64,000 nt of DNA from Acidobacteriota bacterium (GTDB taxonomy: Bacteria; Acidobacteriota; Vicinamibacteria; Vicinamibacterales; UBA8438), in the NCBI GenBank assembly GCA_009861545.1, contig VXME01000040.1:162140-226139 (forward strand), read 5' to 3'. Of the stretch, positions 53,573 through 61,831 are shown piece after piece. The position numbers and the translations under genes are program-made. Below the pieces are notes generated by a model. It was given only the letters and a program-made list of their open reading frames with translations. It had not been told where the DNA came from and made no database searches. Positions within the stretch are counted from its first letter, which is position 1. Every line of letters starts with the position of its first letter.

Positions 53573-53872
53573 GTGAAGACCGTAACCATTCGAGACCTGC
53601 GCACCCGTCCGAGGCAGATACGCGAGTCTCTTGCCCGCGAGCGCGAGGCCCTCCTGACCGCCAACGGGCGACCGGTTGCGGTATTGCTCCCTGTGAACGC
53701 CGGCACGGTCGACGAAACGATCGAGACGGTGCGCCGCGCACGGGGACTCGAAGCTCTGCGAGCGATCCGGGACGAGAGCCGGTCGCGTGGAACGGCAAGC
53801 ATGTCCGCGAAGGAAATCGACGCCCTGATCGCACGTGTTCGTCGAGCCCGTCCGCGTCGAGCGCGCGGATGA
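53573..53872 (+). CDS. Phd/YefM-type antitoxin of the PIN pair
   Basis: A 99-residue antitoxin: 'MKTVTIRDLRTRPRQIRESL' and 'GRPVAVLLPVNAGTVDET' form the Phd/YefM DNA-binding start, followed by a helical, Arg-rich tail that would wrap the toxin. It overlaps the PIN toxin by 4 bases (ATGA). Confidence 0.85.
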   Translation: MKTVTIRDLRTRPRQIRESLAREREALLTANGRPVAVLLPVNAGTVDETIETVRRARGLEALRAIRDESRSRGTASMSAKEIDALIARVRRARPRRARG

Positions 53873-54291
53873 AGGTCGTCGTCGACACCAATGTTCTCGT
53901 CGCCGGTCTGCTCTCCGCGACCGGGCCACCCGGATGGATCGTCGAGGCTGCACTCTGCGGATACATCGAGCCGGTCTTCGACATGGCGATCCGGCAGGAG
54001 TACGAGGAAGTGCTCCGCCGCAGCGAACTCGGGCTGACGCCGTCCCGCGTGGACGACCTGCTCGCGGCGGTCGACACGTTCGGGATGCAGGTGGTCGGCG
54101 CCGCACCGTGGTCGGCTGGACTGCCCGATCCTGACGACGCACCGTTCCTCGCGGTCGCCGCGGCAACCGGCAGCGTAGTGGTCACGGGCAATCTCCGACA
54201 CTACCCGCCGCGCGGCCGCCGGGATGTAGTCGTGCTGACGCCGCGGCAGTTCGTCGATCTTGTCGGCGAACCGAATCCTCCGCCGGCCTGA
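53869..54291 (+). CDS. PIN-domain toxin (VapC/COG1569-like)
   Basis: A 140-residue endoribonuclease-type toxin with the acidic PIN residues: 'VVVDTNVLVAGLLS' (Asp 5), 'IRQEYEEVLRRS' (Glu ~44), and 'DPDDAPFLAVAAAT' (Asp pair near ~90). A Pro-rich tail ends it. Immediately downstream of its antitoxin, so a complete toxin-antitoxin pair. Confidence 0.88.
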   Translation: MKVVVDTNVLVAGLLSATGPPGWIVEAALCGYIEPVFDMAIRQEYEEVLRRSELGLTPSRVDDLLAAVDTFGMQVVGAAPWSAGLPDPDDAPFLAVAAATGSVVVTGNLRHYPPRGRRDVVVLTPRQFVDLVGEPNPPPA

Positions 54292-54316
54292 GCGTCGCGG
54301 CCCGGCCGTCTCGACG

Positions 54317-54790
54317 TCACCCCTTGACCGCGATCCCCGCCACCTCGAAGCGCGCGCCGAACAGCAGCGTGCCCGATCCGAGGAAGGCGCGGGCGGGCGG
54401 AGCCTCGTTGAAGTACTCGCGGTACACGCTGTTGAAGGCGCCGTAAAGCGAGACGTCCGAGCAGAAGACCTTGACGCTGACCAGGTCGTCCATCGTCATG
54501 TCGGCCTCGGCGAGCACGGCCTGGATGCCGTCCATGACGTTGCGCGCCTCCTGCTGTGCGGTCGCCGGCGGCCGGCCGGTCTCCGGGTCCATGCCGAGGC
54601 GGCCCGCGACGTAAAGCGTGTCGCCGGCCAGCACCGCGTCGCTGAACGGCGCGGTCGTGGTGCGGCCGGGCAGGTTGATGGCGCGGGGCGAGGAATCCTG
54701 CGTGGCGTTCAACGCGGCCACCACGCCCGAGAGCAGTGTGCCGATCACGATGCCGGCGACGAAGACGAATCCGTTTCCGCGAGTCCTCAT
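54317..54790 (-). CDS. RidA/YjgF-family protein with N-terminal anchor
   Basis: A 157-residue protein. Residues ~7-27 ('GFVFVAGIVIGTLLSGVVAAL') are hydrophobic, unusual for the family, and place the RidA domain outside the cytosol. The domain has 'PFSDAVLAGDTLYVAGRLGMDPETG', 'QEARNVMDGIQAVLAEADMTMDDLV' and 'YREYFNEAPPARAFLGSG', but the catalytic Arg context 'R..V' differs slightly ('ARAFLGSGTL'). Cytosolic RidA hydrolyses enamine/imine intermediates; an exported member would have another role. Confidence 0.8.
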   Translation of the reverse strand: MRTRGNGFVFVAGIVIGTLLSGVVAALNATQDSSPRAINLPGRTTTAPFSDAVLAGDTLYVAGRLGMDPETGRPPATAQQEARNVMDGIQAVLAEADMTMDDLVSVKVFCSDVSLYGAFNSVYREYFNEAPPARAFLGSGTLLFGARFEVAGIAVKG

Positions 54791-54820
54791 GGTCTCCTCC
54801 TGATGCTCTGGCGCTGTCGT

Positions 54821-55801
54821 CTAGGCGCCGGTCAGCAGTACCGTCGATCCGGTGGTCCTCCGCGCCTCCAGGTCGCGATGGGCCTGCGCGGCGTCCTCGA
54901 GCGCGTACGTCTGGTTGACCTCGATCCGCACGGCTCCACTGCCGACGACGTCGAACAGCTCGGCCGTCGTTTCCTCGAGCTCCTGCCGCGTCGCCGTGTA
55001 GTTCGCCAGGGTCGGACGCGTCAGGAACAGGGATCCCTTCTGGGCCAGAATCGCCGGCCTGAACGGCTCGACGGCGCCCGACGCGTTGCCGAAGCTCACC
55101 ATCAGCCCGCGCGGCTGCAGGCAGCGCAGCGAGTCGTCGAACGTGTCCTTGCCCACCGAATCGTAGACCACCGGAACGCCCTTGCCGCCGGTCAGTTCCT
55201 TGACGCGGTCGACGAAGCTCTCCTCCGTGTACACGATCGGATGATCGCAGCCATGGGCCTTCGCCAGCTCCGCCTTCTCGCGGGTGCCGACGGTGCCGAT
55301 GACCGTGGCGCCGAGGTGCTTGAGCCACTGGCAGGCGATGAGGCCGGTGCCGCCAGCGGCCGCGTGAAAGAGGACCGTCTCGCCCGGCTGCACGGCATGC
55401 GTGCGCCGGACGAGGTACTGCACGGTGCAGCCCTTCAGCATGACCGCCGCCGCCTGCTCGTCGGTGATCCCGTCCGGGATCTTCACGAGGAACCGCGACC
55501 CGATGATCCGGCGCTGGGCATAGCTGCCGAGGCTCATGCAGTAGGTGACCCGATCGCCGACGACGACTTCGGTTACCCCATCGCCGACGGCTTCGACCAC
55601 GCCGACCCCTTCGTTGCCTATGGTCAACGGGAACGACGGCGCCGGGTACAGGCCGATCCGGAAGTAGACGTCGATGAAGTTGAGACCCGACGCGGTCTGG
55701 CGGATCACCGCTTCGCCCGGCCCCGGATCGGGGACGTCGACGGCCTCCCAGCGCAGGGCTTCAGGGCCGCCGTTTTCGTGAATGCGAATCGCGTGAGTCA
55801 T
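54821..55801 (-). CDS. Quinone oxidoreductase-like MDR protein
   Basis: A 326-residue NADPH-dependent member of the zinc-independent medium-chain dehydrogenase family (QorA group). 'LNFIDVYFRIGLYPAPSFPLTIGNEGVGVVEAVG' gives the N-terminal fold, and 'FHAAAGGTGLIACQWLKHLGATVIGTVG' the nucleotide-binding loop. No catalytic zinc ligands. Substrate unknown, typically reactive quinones or enones. It diverges from glcF with 167 bases between. Confidence 0.9.
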   Translation of the reverse strand: MTHAIRIHENGGPEALRWEAVDVPDPGPGEAVIRQTASGLNFIDVYFRIGLYPAPSFPLTIGNEGVGVVEAVGDGVTEVVVGDRVTYCMSLGSYAQRRIIGSRFLVKIPDGITDEQAAAVMLKGCTVQYLVRRTHAVQPGETVLFHAAAGGTGLIACQWLKHLGATVIGTVGTREKAELAKAHGCDHPIVYTEESFVDRVKELTGGKGVPVVYDSVGKDTFDDSLRCLQPRGLMVSFGNASGAVEPFRPAILAQKGSLFLTRPTLANYTATRQELEETTAELFDVVGSGAVRIEVNQTYALEDAAQAHRDLEARRTTGSTVLLTGA

Positions 55802-55968
55802 CGATGGCTCCGAGCTGGACGGATGGGTTCGACGGGTTGCTGGCCGATCTTAGCAGCCGGAGGGCATCGAGGCCGTTCGGGCAACGACCGACGAACGGTC
55901 ACGGAGGCGGTCTCCGCCATCGCCCGACGCAGAGCCCACGACCTCATTGCGCTACCATAGCCGCACAC

Positions 55969-57285
55969 ATGGCCACCAGCACCGGCGCGTTCGACGCGCA
56001 CCACCCGCCGTCGTCCGACCTGCTCGCCGACTGCGTGCACTGCGGCTTCTGCCTGCCCCCGTGCCCGACCTACGCGCTGTGGAGCCGGGAGACCGACTCG
56101 CCGCGCGGGCGGATTCACCTGCTGAAGGTGGCGACCGAAGGCAAGGCGGCCATCACGGCCGAGTTCGCGCGACATTTCGACACCTGCCTCGGCTGCATGG
56201 CGTGCGTGACCGCGTGCCCCTCCGGCGTGCAGTACGACAAGCTCGTGGAAGCCGCGCGGCCGCAGATCGAGCGGGCCGTGGAGCGTCCGGCAGGCGACCG
56301 GCTGTTCCGCCGGCTGATCTTCTCGCTGTTCCCCTACCCCGGCCGCCTGCGCTGGGTGGCGCTGAAGCTGTGGGCCTACCAGCGGCTGGGGATTCAACGG
56401 CTGGTGCGCGCCAGCGGGTTGCTGAATCTGCTCCCTGCGCGGTTGCGCGCCATGGAGGCGGTGGCGCCAGCCATCACGTTCGGCGGCATCTGGTCGTCGC
56501 TGCCGGGAGTGATCCCGGCGCAGGGCTGGCGCCGACGACGGGTGGCCCTGCTGCTCGGTTGCGTGCAGCGGGTCTTCTTCAGCGAGGTCAACGCCGCCAC
56601 GGCGCGCGTGCTCGCGGCCGAGGGCTGCGACGTGGTCATCCCGCAGGCGCAGGGCTGCTGCGGCGCGTTGATGATGCACTCCGGCCTCGAGAGCGAAGCC
56701 GAGACGATGGCGCGGCGCTTCATCGACGCGTTCGAGCCGGCCCTGGCCGGCGTGGACGCGATCGTGATCAACGCGGCCGGCTGCGGTTCGACGCTGAAGG
56801 AGTACGGGCATCTCCTGCGGGACGATCCGCGGTACGCGGCGCGCGCCGCGGCGCTAGCCGACAAGTGCCGCGACGTCTCGGAGGTGCTGGCCGAGCTCGA
56901 GCCGCGCGCCCCGCGACACCCCATCAGGATGCGCGTGGCCTACCACGATGCCTGTCACCTCCAGCACGCTCAGGGAGTGAGCGCCGAGCCGCGCCGGGTG
57001 CTGGCCGCGGTGCCCGAGCTGGAGGTGTGCGACGTCCCGGAGGGCGGGCTCTGCTGCGGCTCGGCCGGCATCTACAACCTGGTGGAGCCGGAAGCGGCGG
57101 GCGAGCTGGGACAGCGGAAAGCCAGGAACGTCCTGTCGACCGGAGCCGATGCCATCGTGTCGTCGAACCCGGGCTGTCTGCTGCAGCTCGGCAGCGCGCT
57201 CGAGCGCGAGGGCCGGCCGTTGCGAACGATGCACCTGGTCGAAGTCATCGACGCGTCGATCCAGGGGCGTCAGGTTTCCGTGTAG
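55969..57285 (+). CDS. glcF: Glycolate oxidase iron-sulfur subunit GlcF
   Basis: A 438-residue Fe-S protein. Two ferredoxin-type sites occur near the start, 'CVHCGFCLPPCP' and 'CLGCMACVTACPSG', and two CCG domains later ('GCCGALMMHSG', 'CCGSAGIYNLVEP'). It passes electrons from the flavin subunits of glycolate oxidase to the respiratory chain. ATG 55969 is chosen because the earlier in-frame part lacks family features. It is tail-to-tail with glcE and glcD rather than in one operon with them. Confidence 0.93.
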   Translation: MATSTGAFDAHHPPSSDLLADCVHCGFCLPPCPTYALWSRETDSPRGRIHLLKVATEGKAAITAEFARHFDTCLGCMACVTACPSGVQYDKLVEAARPQIERAVERPAGDRLFRRLIFSLFPYPGRLRWVALKLWAYQRLGIQRLVRASGLLNLLPARLRAMEAVAPAITFGGIWSSLPGVIPAQGWRRRRVALLLGCVQRVFFSEVNAATARVLAAEGCDVVIPQAQGCCGALMMHSGLESEAETMARRFIDAFEPALAGVDAIVINAAGCGSTLKEYGHLLRDDPRYAARAAALADKCRDVSEVLAELEPRAPRHPIRMRVAYHDACHLQHAQGVSAEPRRVLAAVPELEVCDVPEGGLCCGSAGIYNLVEPEAAGELGQRKARNVLSTGADAIVSSNPGCLLQLGSALEREGRPLRTMHLVEVIDASIQGRQVSV

Positions 57286-57335
57286 CTACCCGGCCAAGCG
57301 TCTGCGCCGAACGTGCCGACTCCTGGAGGGTTGGT

Positions 57336-57386
57336 GGGCGGCAGGCGGAGGCCACAGCGCGACCGCAGCGGTCGCGTTCGGCGACG
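57336..57386. repeat. Second copy of the intergenic hairpin repeat; possible terminator
   Basis: Matches 6866-6915. It contains GCGACCGC-A-GCGGTCGC at 57359-57375, a near-perfect 17-base palindrome that can fold with a small loop. It lies between the converging glcF and glcE stops, where it could end transcription from both sides. No T run follows, so it would not be a classic intrinsic terminator. Confidence 0.55.
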
Positions 57387-57395
57387 CTCTCCGGG

Positions 57396-58670
57396 CTACA
57401 GACCGCCGGGGCCACGGCCGGGGTTCAGCAGGCCGGCCGGATCGAACTGGCGCTTGATCGCCATCATCACCCGCATCCCGTCGCCGATCGCCCCCCAGGC
57501 ATCGATGCGTTGCCGCAGCGCCGCGTCGCCCCTGCGGATTACCGCCGAACCGCGGCCGATCGGCAGTCGCTCGCGGAGAGCGGCGATCAGACCCGCCTGC
57601 GCTTCGAGGGGCCCGTCGAGGCGCAAGTCGACCACCCCGAGTCCGGCGCGCCCCCCCGCCGCCATCTCGATTCCATCCTTCGCCGCGCGGTCACGCAGCC
57701 AGACGAGCGTCGGGAACAGCTCCGCGGGCGCCGTGCTCAGCTTGACGAGGGTCCCGCCCGGCGACCAGTGCGCCGCGTGCCGGCCCCAGGCCGCCCGCTC
57801 CTCCTCCCCGCCGAGCACGGCAGCGGAACCGCGCTCGCCGACGATGGCGCAGGCCGCCTCCGCCTGCTGGGCGACGGAGGCCTCGACCGACTCGAAGCGC
57901 GCCAGCAGACGCGCCGGCGCCCAGGCGACCTCGATCGCCGTCGGCGTCAGCGACGAGGCGGCGAGATCGGCGGCGACAGGCGTCGCATCCTCCAGGGAAT
58001 CGACCGTCACCTCCACGGTACGCGAGGCCGGCGGCGCGGGCGCGAGCTTGAAGGTCGCGGTGAGGATGACCCCCAGGCAACCGAAGGAGCCCGTCAGCAG
58101 GCGCGCGAGATCGTAGCCGGCGACGTTCTTGACGACGATGCCGCCGGCCTTCGCCGTTCGGCCGTCCATGCGGGCTATCGTCACGCCGATGATGGAGTCG
58201 CGCGGGGCGCCGTGGCCGTGGCGATGGGGACCGCTGTCGTTGGTGGCCACGATGCCGCCGATGGTCGCCCGCTCCGGCCACGGCGGATCCCAGGGAAGGC
58301 GCTGGCCGTGCGTTCCCAGCGCCGCATTGACCGACCCCAGGGGCGCTCCGGCCTCCACCGTCGCGGTCAGGTCGCCGTGCCGATGCTCCAGAACCCTCGA
58401 GAGCCTGGCAGTGGAGAGCGACAGGTCCACGGTCCCCCCGGGCGCCCCCCACTGCTGCTTGGTTCCACCCCCGGAGACCCGCACCGAGAGCCCTTCGGAC
58501 GACGCCCAGGCGAGCGTCGCAGCCACGCCCTCGCCCGTCCCCAGCGCGGCCACCAGGCGCGGCTGTACGCCGTCGACAGCGTCGTCATCGCCCCCTGCGC
58601 GCACGGCGGCGCCTGGCCCCGCCCGCCCGGCAAGCCGAGCGAGCAGCGCGGCGGTCGTCGCACCCGGCAT
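57396..58670 (-). CDS. glcE: Glycolate oxidase FAD-binding subunit GlcE
   Basis: A 424-residue subunit with an FAD_binding_4 domain: 'LSVRVSGGGTKQQWGAP', 'GQRLPWDPPW', 'ATIGGIVATNDSGPHRHGHG' and 'GIVVKNVAGYDLARLLTGSFGCLGVILTATFKL'. It completes the flavin unit with GlcD. Its ATG overlaps the glcD stop by one base. The long upstream in-frame stretch is antisense-like, so ATG 58670 is used. Confidence 0.93.
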   Translation of the reverse strand: MPGATTAALLARLAGRAGPGAAVRAGGDDDAVDGVQPRLVAALGTGEGVAATLAWASSEGLSVRVSGGGTKQQWGAPGGTVDLSLSTARLSRVLEHRHGDLTATVEAGAPLGSVNAALGTHGQRLPWDPPWPERATIGGIVATNDSGPHRHGHGAPRDSIIGVTIARMDGRTAKAGGIVVKNVAGYDLARLLTGSFGCLGVILTATFKLAPAPPASRTVEVTVDSLEDATPVAADLAASSLTPTAIEVAWAPARLLARFESVEASVAQQAEAACAIVGERGSAAVLGGEEERAAWGRHAAHWSPGGTLVKLSTAPAELFPTLVWLRDRAAKDGIEMAAGGRAGLGVVDLRLDGPLEAQAGLIAALRERLPIGRGSAVIRRGDAALRQRIDAWGAIGDGMRVMMAIKRQFDPAGLLNPGRGPGGL

Positions 58671-60118
58671 CAAACGCGCTCCGCCAGACCCGCTGCCTCG
58701 GCCGGATGCCTCCTGTACGGCCCGGGCACCTCGCCGCACAGTCGCGGCGTCGGAAACACCTTGCCCGGGTTGCAGATGTAGCCGGGATCGAAGGCGCACC
58801 GCACGAGCTGCATCGTGTCGAGGTCGCTCTCGCTGAACATCTTCGGCAGGTGCTCGGCCTTGTCGGCGCCCACGCCGTGCTCGCCGGTGATCGAACCGTC
58901 GGCGTCGAGGCAGTAGGTCAGGATCTCGGATGCGACCTCCTGCGCGAGATCGGCCTGCCCCGGAATCCGCTCGTCGTAGCAGACCAGGGGGTGGAGATTG
59001 CCGTCGCCGGCGTGGAACACGTTGCCGATCTTGAGACCGGATCGCTCCGACAGATCGCGGATGCGGCTGAGCACCTCAGGGAGCCGGGTGCGCGGGATGA
59101 CGCCGTCCTGGACGTAGTAGCTCGGCGAGACCCGCCCCATCGCCGCGAAGGCGGCCTTGCGGCCCTGCCAGAAGCGCGCCCGCTGCTCGGCCGTGCGCGC
59201 GATCTGGATCTCGCTCGCGCGGGCCTCGTTGCAGACCTCCTCGACGCGGGTGAAGAGCGCCGACACGTCCGCCTCGGCGCCGTCGAGCTCGACGATCAGG
59301 ATCGCCTCGGTCTTGGGGAAGTTCGGGTGGACCGCCGCCTCGGCCGCCTCGATCGTCACCCGGTCCATCATCTCCACCGCGGCGGGAATGATCCCGGCCC
59401 CGATGATGCCGGACACCGCGTTCCCCGCCGCCTCCGTGGAGTCGAACGCGGCCAGCAGCGTCTCGACCGCGGCCGGCTTGCGCAGCAGATTGAGGACGAC
59501 CTTCGTGACCACGGCCAGCGTGCCCTCCGACCCGACCAGCACCCCGAGCAGGTCGAGCCCGGGAGCATCGAGGGCCGGACCGCCCAGGCGCACCAGCTCG
59601 CCGTCCGGCAGGACCGCTTCCACCCCGAGCACGTGGTGCACGGTGAAGCCGTACTTCAGGCAGTGCGCGCCGCCGGAGTTCTCGGCGAGGTTGCCGCCGA
59701 TGGAGCAGATCACCTGGCTCGACGGATCGGGCGCGTAGTAATAGCCGGCGCCCGCCACCGCCTTGCTGACGTCGAGGTTCATCACGCCCGGCTCGACCGT
59801 GATGCGGCGGTTCGGAATGTCGACGTCCAGGATGCGGTTCATCCGCGTCATCACGATCAGCACGCCGTCGGGATGCGGCATCGCTCCGCCGGACAGGCCG
59901 GTCCCCTGACCGCGCGCCACGAACGGGACCTTGTGCTCGTGGCAGAGCCGTACGACGCGCTGCACCTGTTCGGCCGAGGTGGGCAGCACCGCTACGCCCG
60001 GCTTGGAGCGCAGCTTGACGAGGCCGTCGGTCTCGTAGGTGAGCAGCTCGGCGTCGTCGCGCACGATGCCGTCCGGCCCGACGATGCGCTCGAGCCCGGT
60101 GATGACGTGGCTTTCCAT
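58670..60118 (-). CDS. glcD: Glycolate oxidase catalytic subunit GlcD
   Basis: A 482-residue FAD enzyme oxidising glycolate (or D-lactate). It has 'TSAEQVQRVVRLCHEHKVPFVARGQGTGLSGGA', 'GGNLAENSGGAHCLKYGFT', 'GSEGTLAVVTKV' and 'GDGNLHPL' plus 'GEHGVGADKAEHL' near the end, the FAD-oxidase C pattern. It is the first gene of the glcD-glcE pair. Confidence 0.94.
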   Translation of the reverse strand: MESHVITGLERIVGPDGIVRDDAELLTYETDGLVKLRSKPGVAVLPTSAEQVQRVVRLCHEHKVPFVARGQGTGLSGGAMPHPDGVLIVMTRMNRILDVDIPNRRITVEPGVMNLDVSKAVAGAGYYYAPDPSSQVICSIGGNLAENSGGAHCLKYGFTVHHVLGVEAVLPDGELVRLGGPALDAPGLDLLGVLVGSEGTLAVVTKVVLNLLRKPAAVETLLAAFDSTEAAGNAVSGIIGAGIIPAAVEMMDRVTIEAAEAAVHPNFPKTEAILIVELDGAEADVSALFTRVEEVCNEARASEIQIARTAEQRARFWQGRKAAFAAMGRVSPSYYVQDGVIPRTRLPEVLSRIRDLSERSGLKIGNVFHAGDGNLHPLVCYDERIPGQADLAQEVASEILTYCLDADGSITGEHGVGADKAEHLPKMFSESDLDTMQLVRCAFDPGYICNPGKVFPTPRLCGEVPGPYRRHPAEAAGLAERV

Positions 60119-60225
60119 GTCGTTCGATCCCTTCCGCGCGCCGGGTTCCGGCCCGCTGCAACTCGTCGGGTCCGCCGGCGCCGGCCGGTGAGGCGGCGCC
60201 TGCCGTCCGTTCGGCGTCCCTTCCG

Positions 60226-61740
60226 TTACGGCCGCGAGTACTGGTCGATCACGCGCGAGATCGCGCGCTGGCAGACCCGGCAGAAACCGACCGGGTTGCG
60301 CGTGAACATGATGCAGTCGATCTCGGACCGGTAGAGCCCCGTCGGTTCGTACGAGGCGCCTTCGAACGCGCCGACCTTCCCGGCGTGCGGCATCGCGGAC
60401 AGCGCGGCCGTCTCCCGCTCCATCTGCTCGGTGAAGAGGCGGTCCATCTCGCTCTCGGGGGCGCCGGTTTCGCGCAGGTCGCGGCGCACGCGCTGGGCCG
60501 CCGTGCTCCCCGCCTCGAAGGCCTCCTTGTCCCACGGTGTCGGCAACGGCGTGTCCGCGTCGACGAGGTCGCCCCACTTGAGATTGTCGGGGTCGTGCAA
60601 CGCGGTGACGTTCGGCTCCCACGGCTCCGGGTGATAGGCGGCGCCGGTTTCGTAGGCCACGTCCGACGTGTAGTACTCGTCCGCCAGCCCGGCGAAGTGA
60701 TGGCCGAACTCGTGGATGAAGACGTACTCCGCGAAACCGGTGTCGGCCGCCACAGTGGCCTGGAAGTTGAATATCCCGCCTCCGCCGTACTGCTCCTCGT
60801 TCACGAGGATCTCGATGAACTCGTACGGCGCGGCGGACGCGGCGTCCCGTAGCGCCCGATTGTCGTAGGTCAGCAGATAGCGTTCCGAGTCGAAGATGTT
60901 GTACTCGACCGAGAGCGGTGTGCGCCGGAATTGGCCGGCGCGCGGACGGCTGACCCCCGACTCCGCCGACGGAAGATCGATCCCCCACACGTTGAAGTCG
61001 TTCTTCCGGCTCAGGAACGGCTCCTCCTCGAAGAGCGCGTCGGTCAGCCGGGTCGCGCCCGACCGGAACTTGTCGAGCTCGTCCTCCGTGTATCCGTCGC
61101 CCAGGATCAGCAGATCGACCTTCTCCTGCGGAGGTCCGCTCGTGAACAGCGGCCAGACCTCGCCGGCCGGCGCGCGGGCGGTCGGATTGACGAAGCGCGA
61201 GCCCGGATCCACGACGGTCGACCAGATCTCGTGAAAGCTGTTCTCGGCGTCGCGCACCTTCAGCACCACCTGCACCGGCCGCCGCGGCCAGGGGAACCGC
61301 AGCGACTCGTGGAACGTGCGATGGATCTCCCGCGATTCCGGCGTCGTTTCCCACTCGCCGTAGATCGAGGCGAAGCCGCGCGAATAGATCACCCGGTTCG
61401 TCCGGCGGTCGATCACCTCGAACAGGTACTTGCCGAGATTGAGATCGTCGACCAGCCGGGTGCGGCTGCCCGCCCACGGCCCATCCGAAACCACCCGGTC
61501 GAGCGCGAAGATCTCCGTGCCGCGCCCGCCCGAGTGGAAGTAATCCACGCGCATCGTCCTGTCGATGAAGTGCGTGTCGAAGCCTGCGGCGCCGGACGCG
61601 GCCTGGCCGACCGCTTCTCGGCGTCCGGGCGCACCGCTCCCGGATGCCAATCCGATAGCCGCCGCGCAGGCGGCCAGCGCGACCGCCGCCGACGCCTTGA
61701 ACCACGGCCGCCGCCCTTGCTTGACGTGCATGCCGCACAT
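60226..61740 (-). CDS. M64-family metallopeptidase (IgA-peptidase type), exported
   Basis: About 504 residues with an N-terminal hydrophobic signal (~15-33). The M64 catalytic region is 'FIHEFGHHFAGLADEYY' (HExxH plus downstream acidic), preceded by 'DLLILGDGYTEDELDKF' and 'YNIFDSERYLLTYDNRALRDAA', and followed by 'CIMFTRNPVGFCRVCQRAI' with clustered Cys. Named after clostridial IgA protease, but environmental members have unknown targets. ATG 61740 is assumed; ATG 61731 is also possible. Confidence 0.87.
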   Translation of the reverse strand: MCGMHVKQGRRPWFKASAAVALAACAAAIGLASGSGAPGRREAVGQAASGAAGFDTHFIDRTMRVDYFHSGGRGTEIFALDRVVSDGPWAGSRTRLVDDLNLGKYLFEVIDRRTNRVIYSRGFASIYGEWETTPESREIHRTFHESLRFPWPRRPVQVVLKVRDAENSFHEIWSTVVDPGSRFVNPTARAPAGEVWPLFTSGPPQEKVDLLILGDGYTEDELDKFRSGATRLTDALFEEEPFLSRKNDFNVWGIDLPSAESGVSRPRAGQFRRTPLSVEYNIFDSERYLLTYDNRALRDAASAAPYEFIEILVNEEQYGGGGIFNFQATVAADTGFAEYVFIHEFGHHFAGLADEYYTSDVAYETGAAYHPEPWEPNVTALHDPDNLKWGDLVDADTPLPTPWDKEAFEAGSTAAQRVRRDLRETGAPESEMDRLFTEQMERETAALSAMPHAGKVGAFEGASYEPTGLYRSEIDCIMFTRNPVGFCRVCQRAISRVIDQYSRP

Positions 61741-61750
61741 TCTACCGCCG

Positions 61751-61779
61751 TTGACACGTACCCACCGCGGGTGTAGAAC
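61751..61779 (+). promoter_or_regulatory. Candidate sigma-70 promoter for the polyamine-synthase-like gene
   Basis: TTGACA at 61751-61756, a 17-base spacer and TAGAAC at 61774-61779 (four of six -10 matches). The next start codon is 53 bases on at 61832. It overlaps the leader of the opposite-strand peptidase gene. Confidence 0.45.
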
Positions 61780-61831
61780 GGGTATCGACACCGGCCGCAG
61801 CAGCCCGTTCGCCACCATACTCAGAGAGCAC

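Noticed and set aside
58706-60334. Long plus-strand frame opposite glcD
   Set aside because: Antisense of conserved FAD-enzyme sequence; no independent family resemblance.
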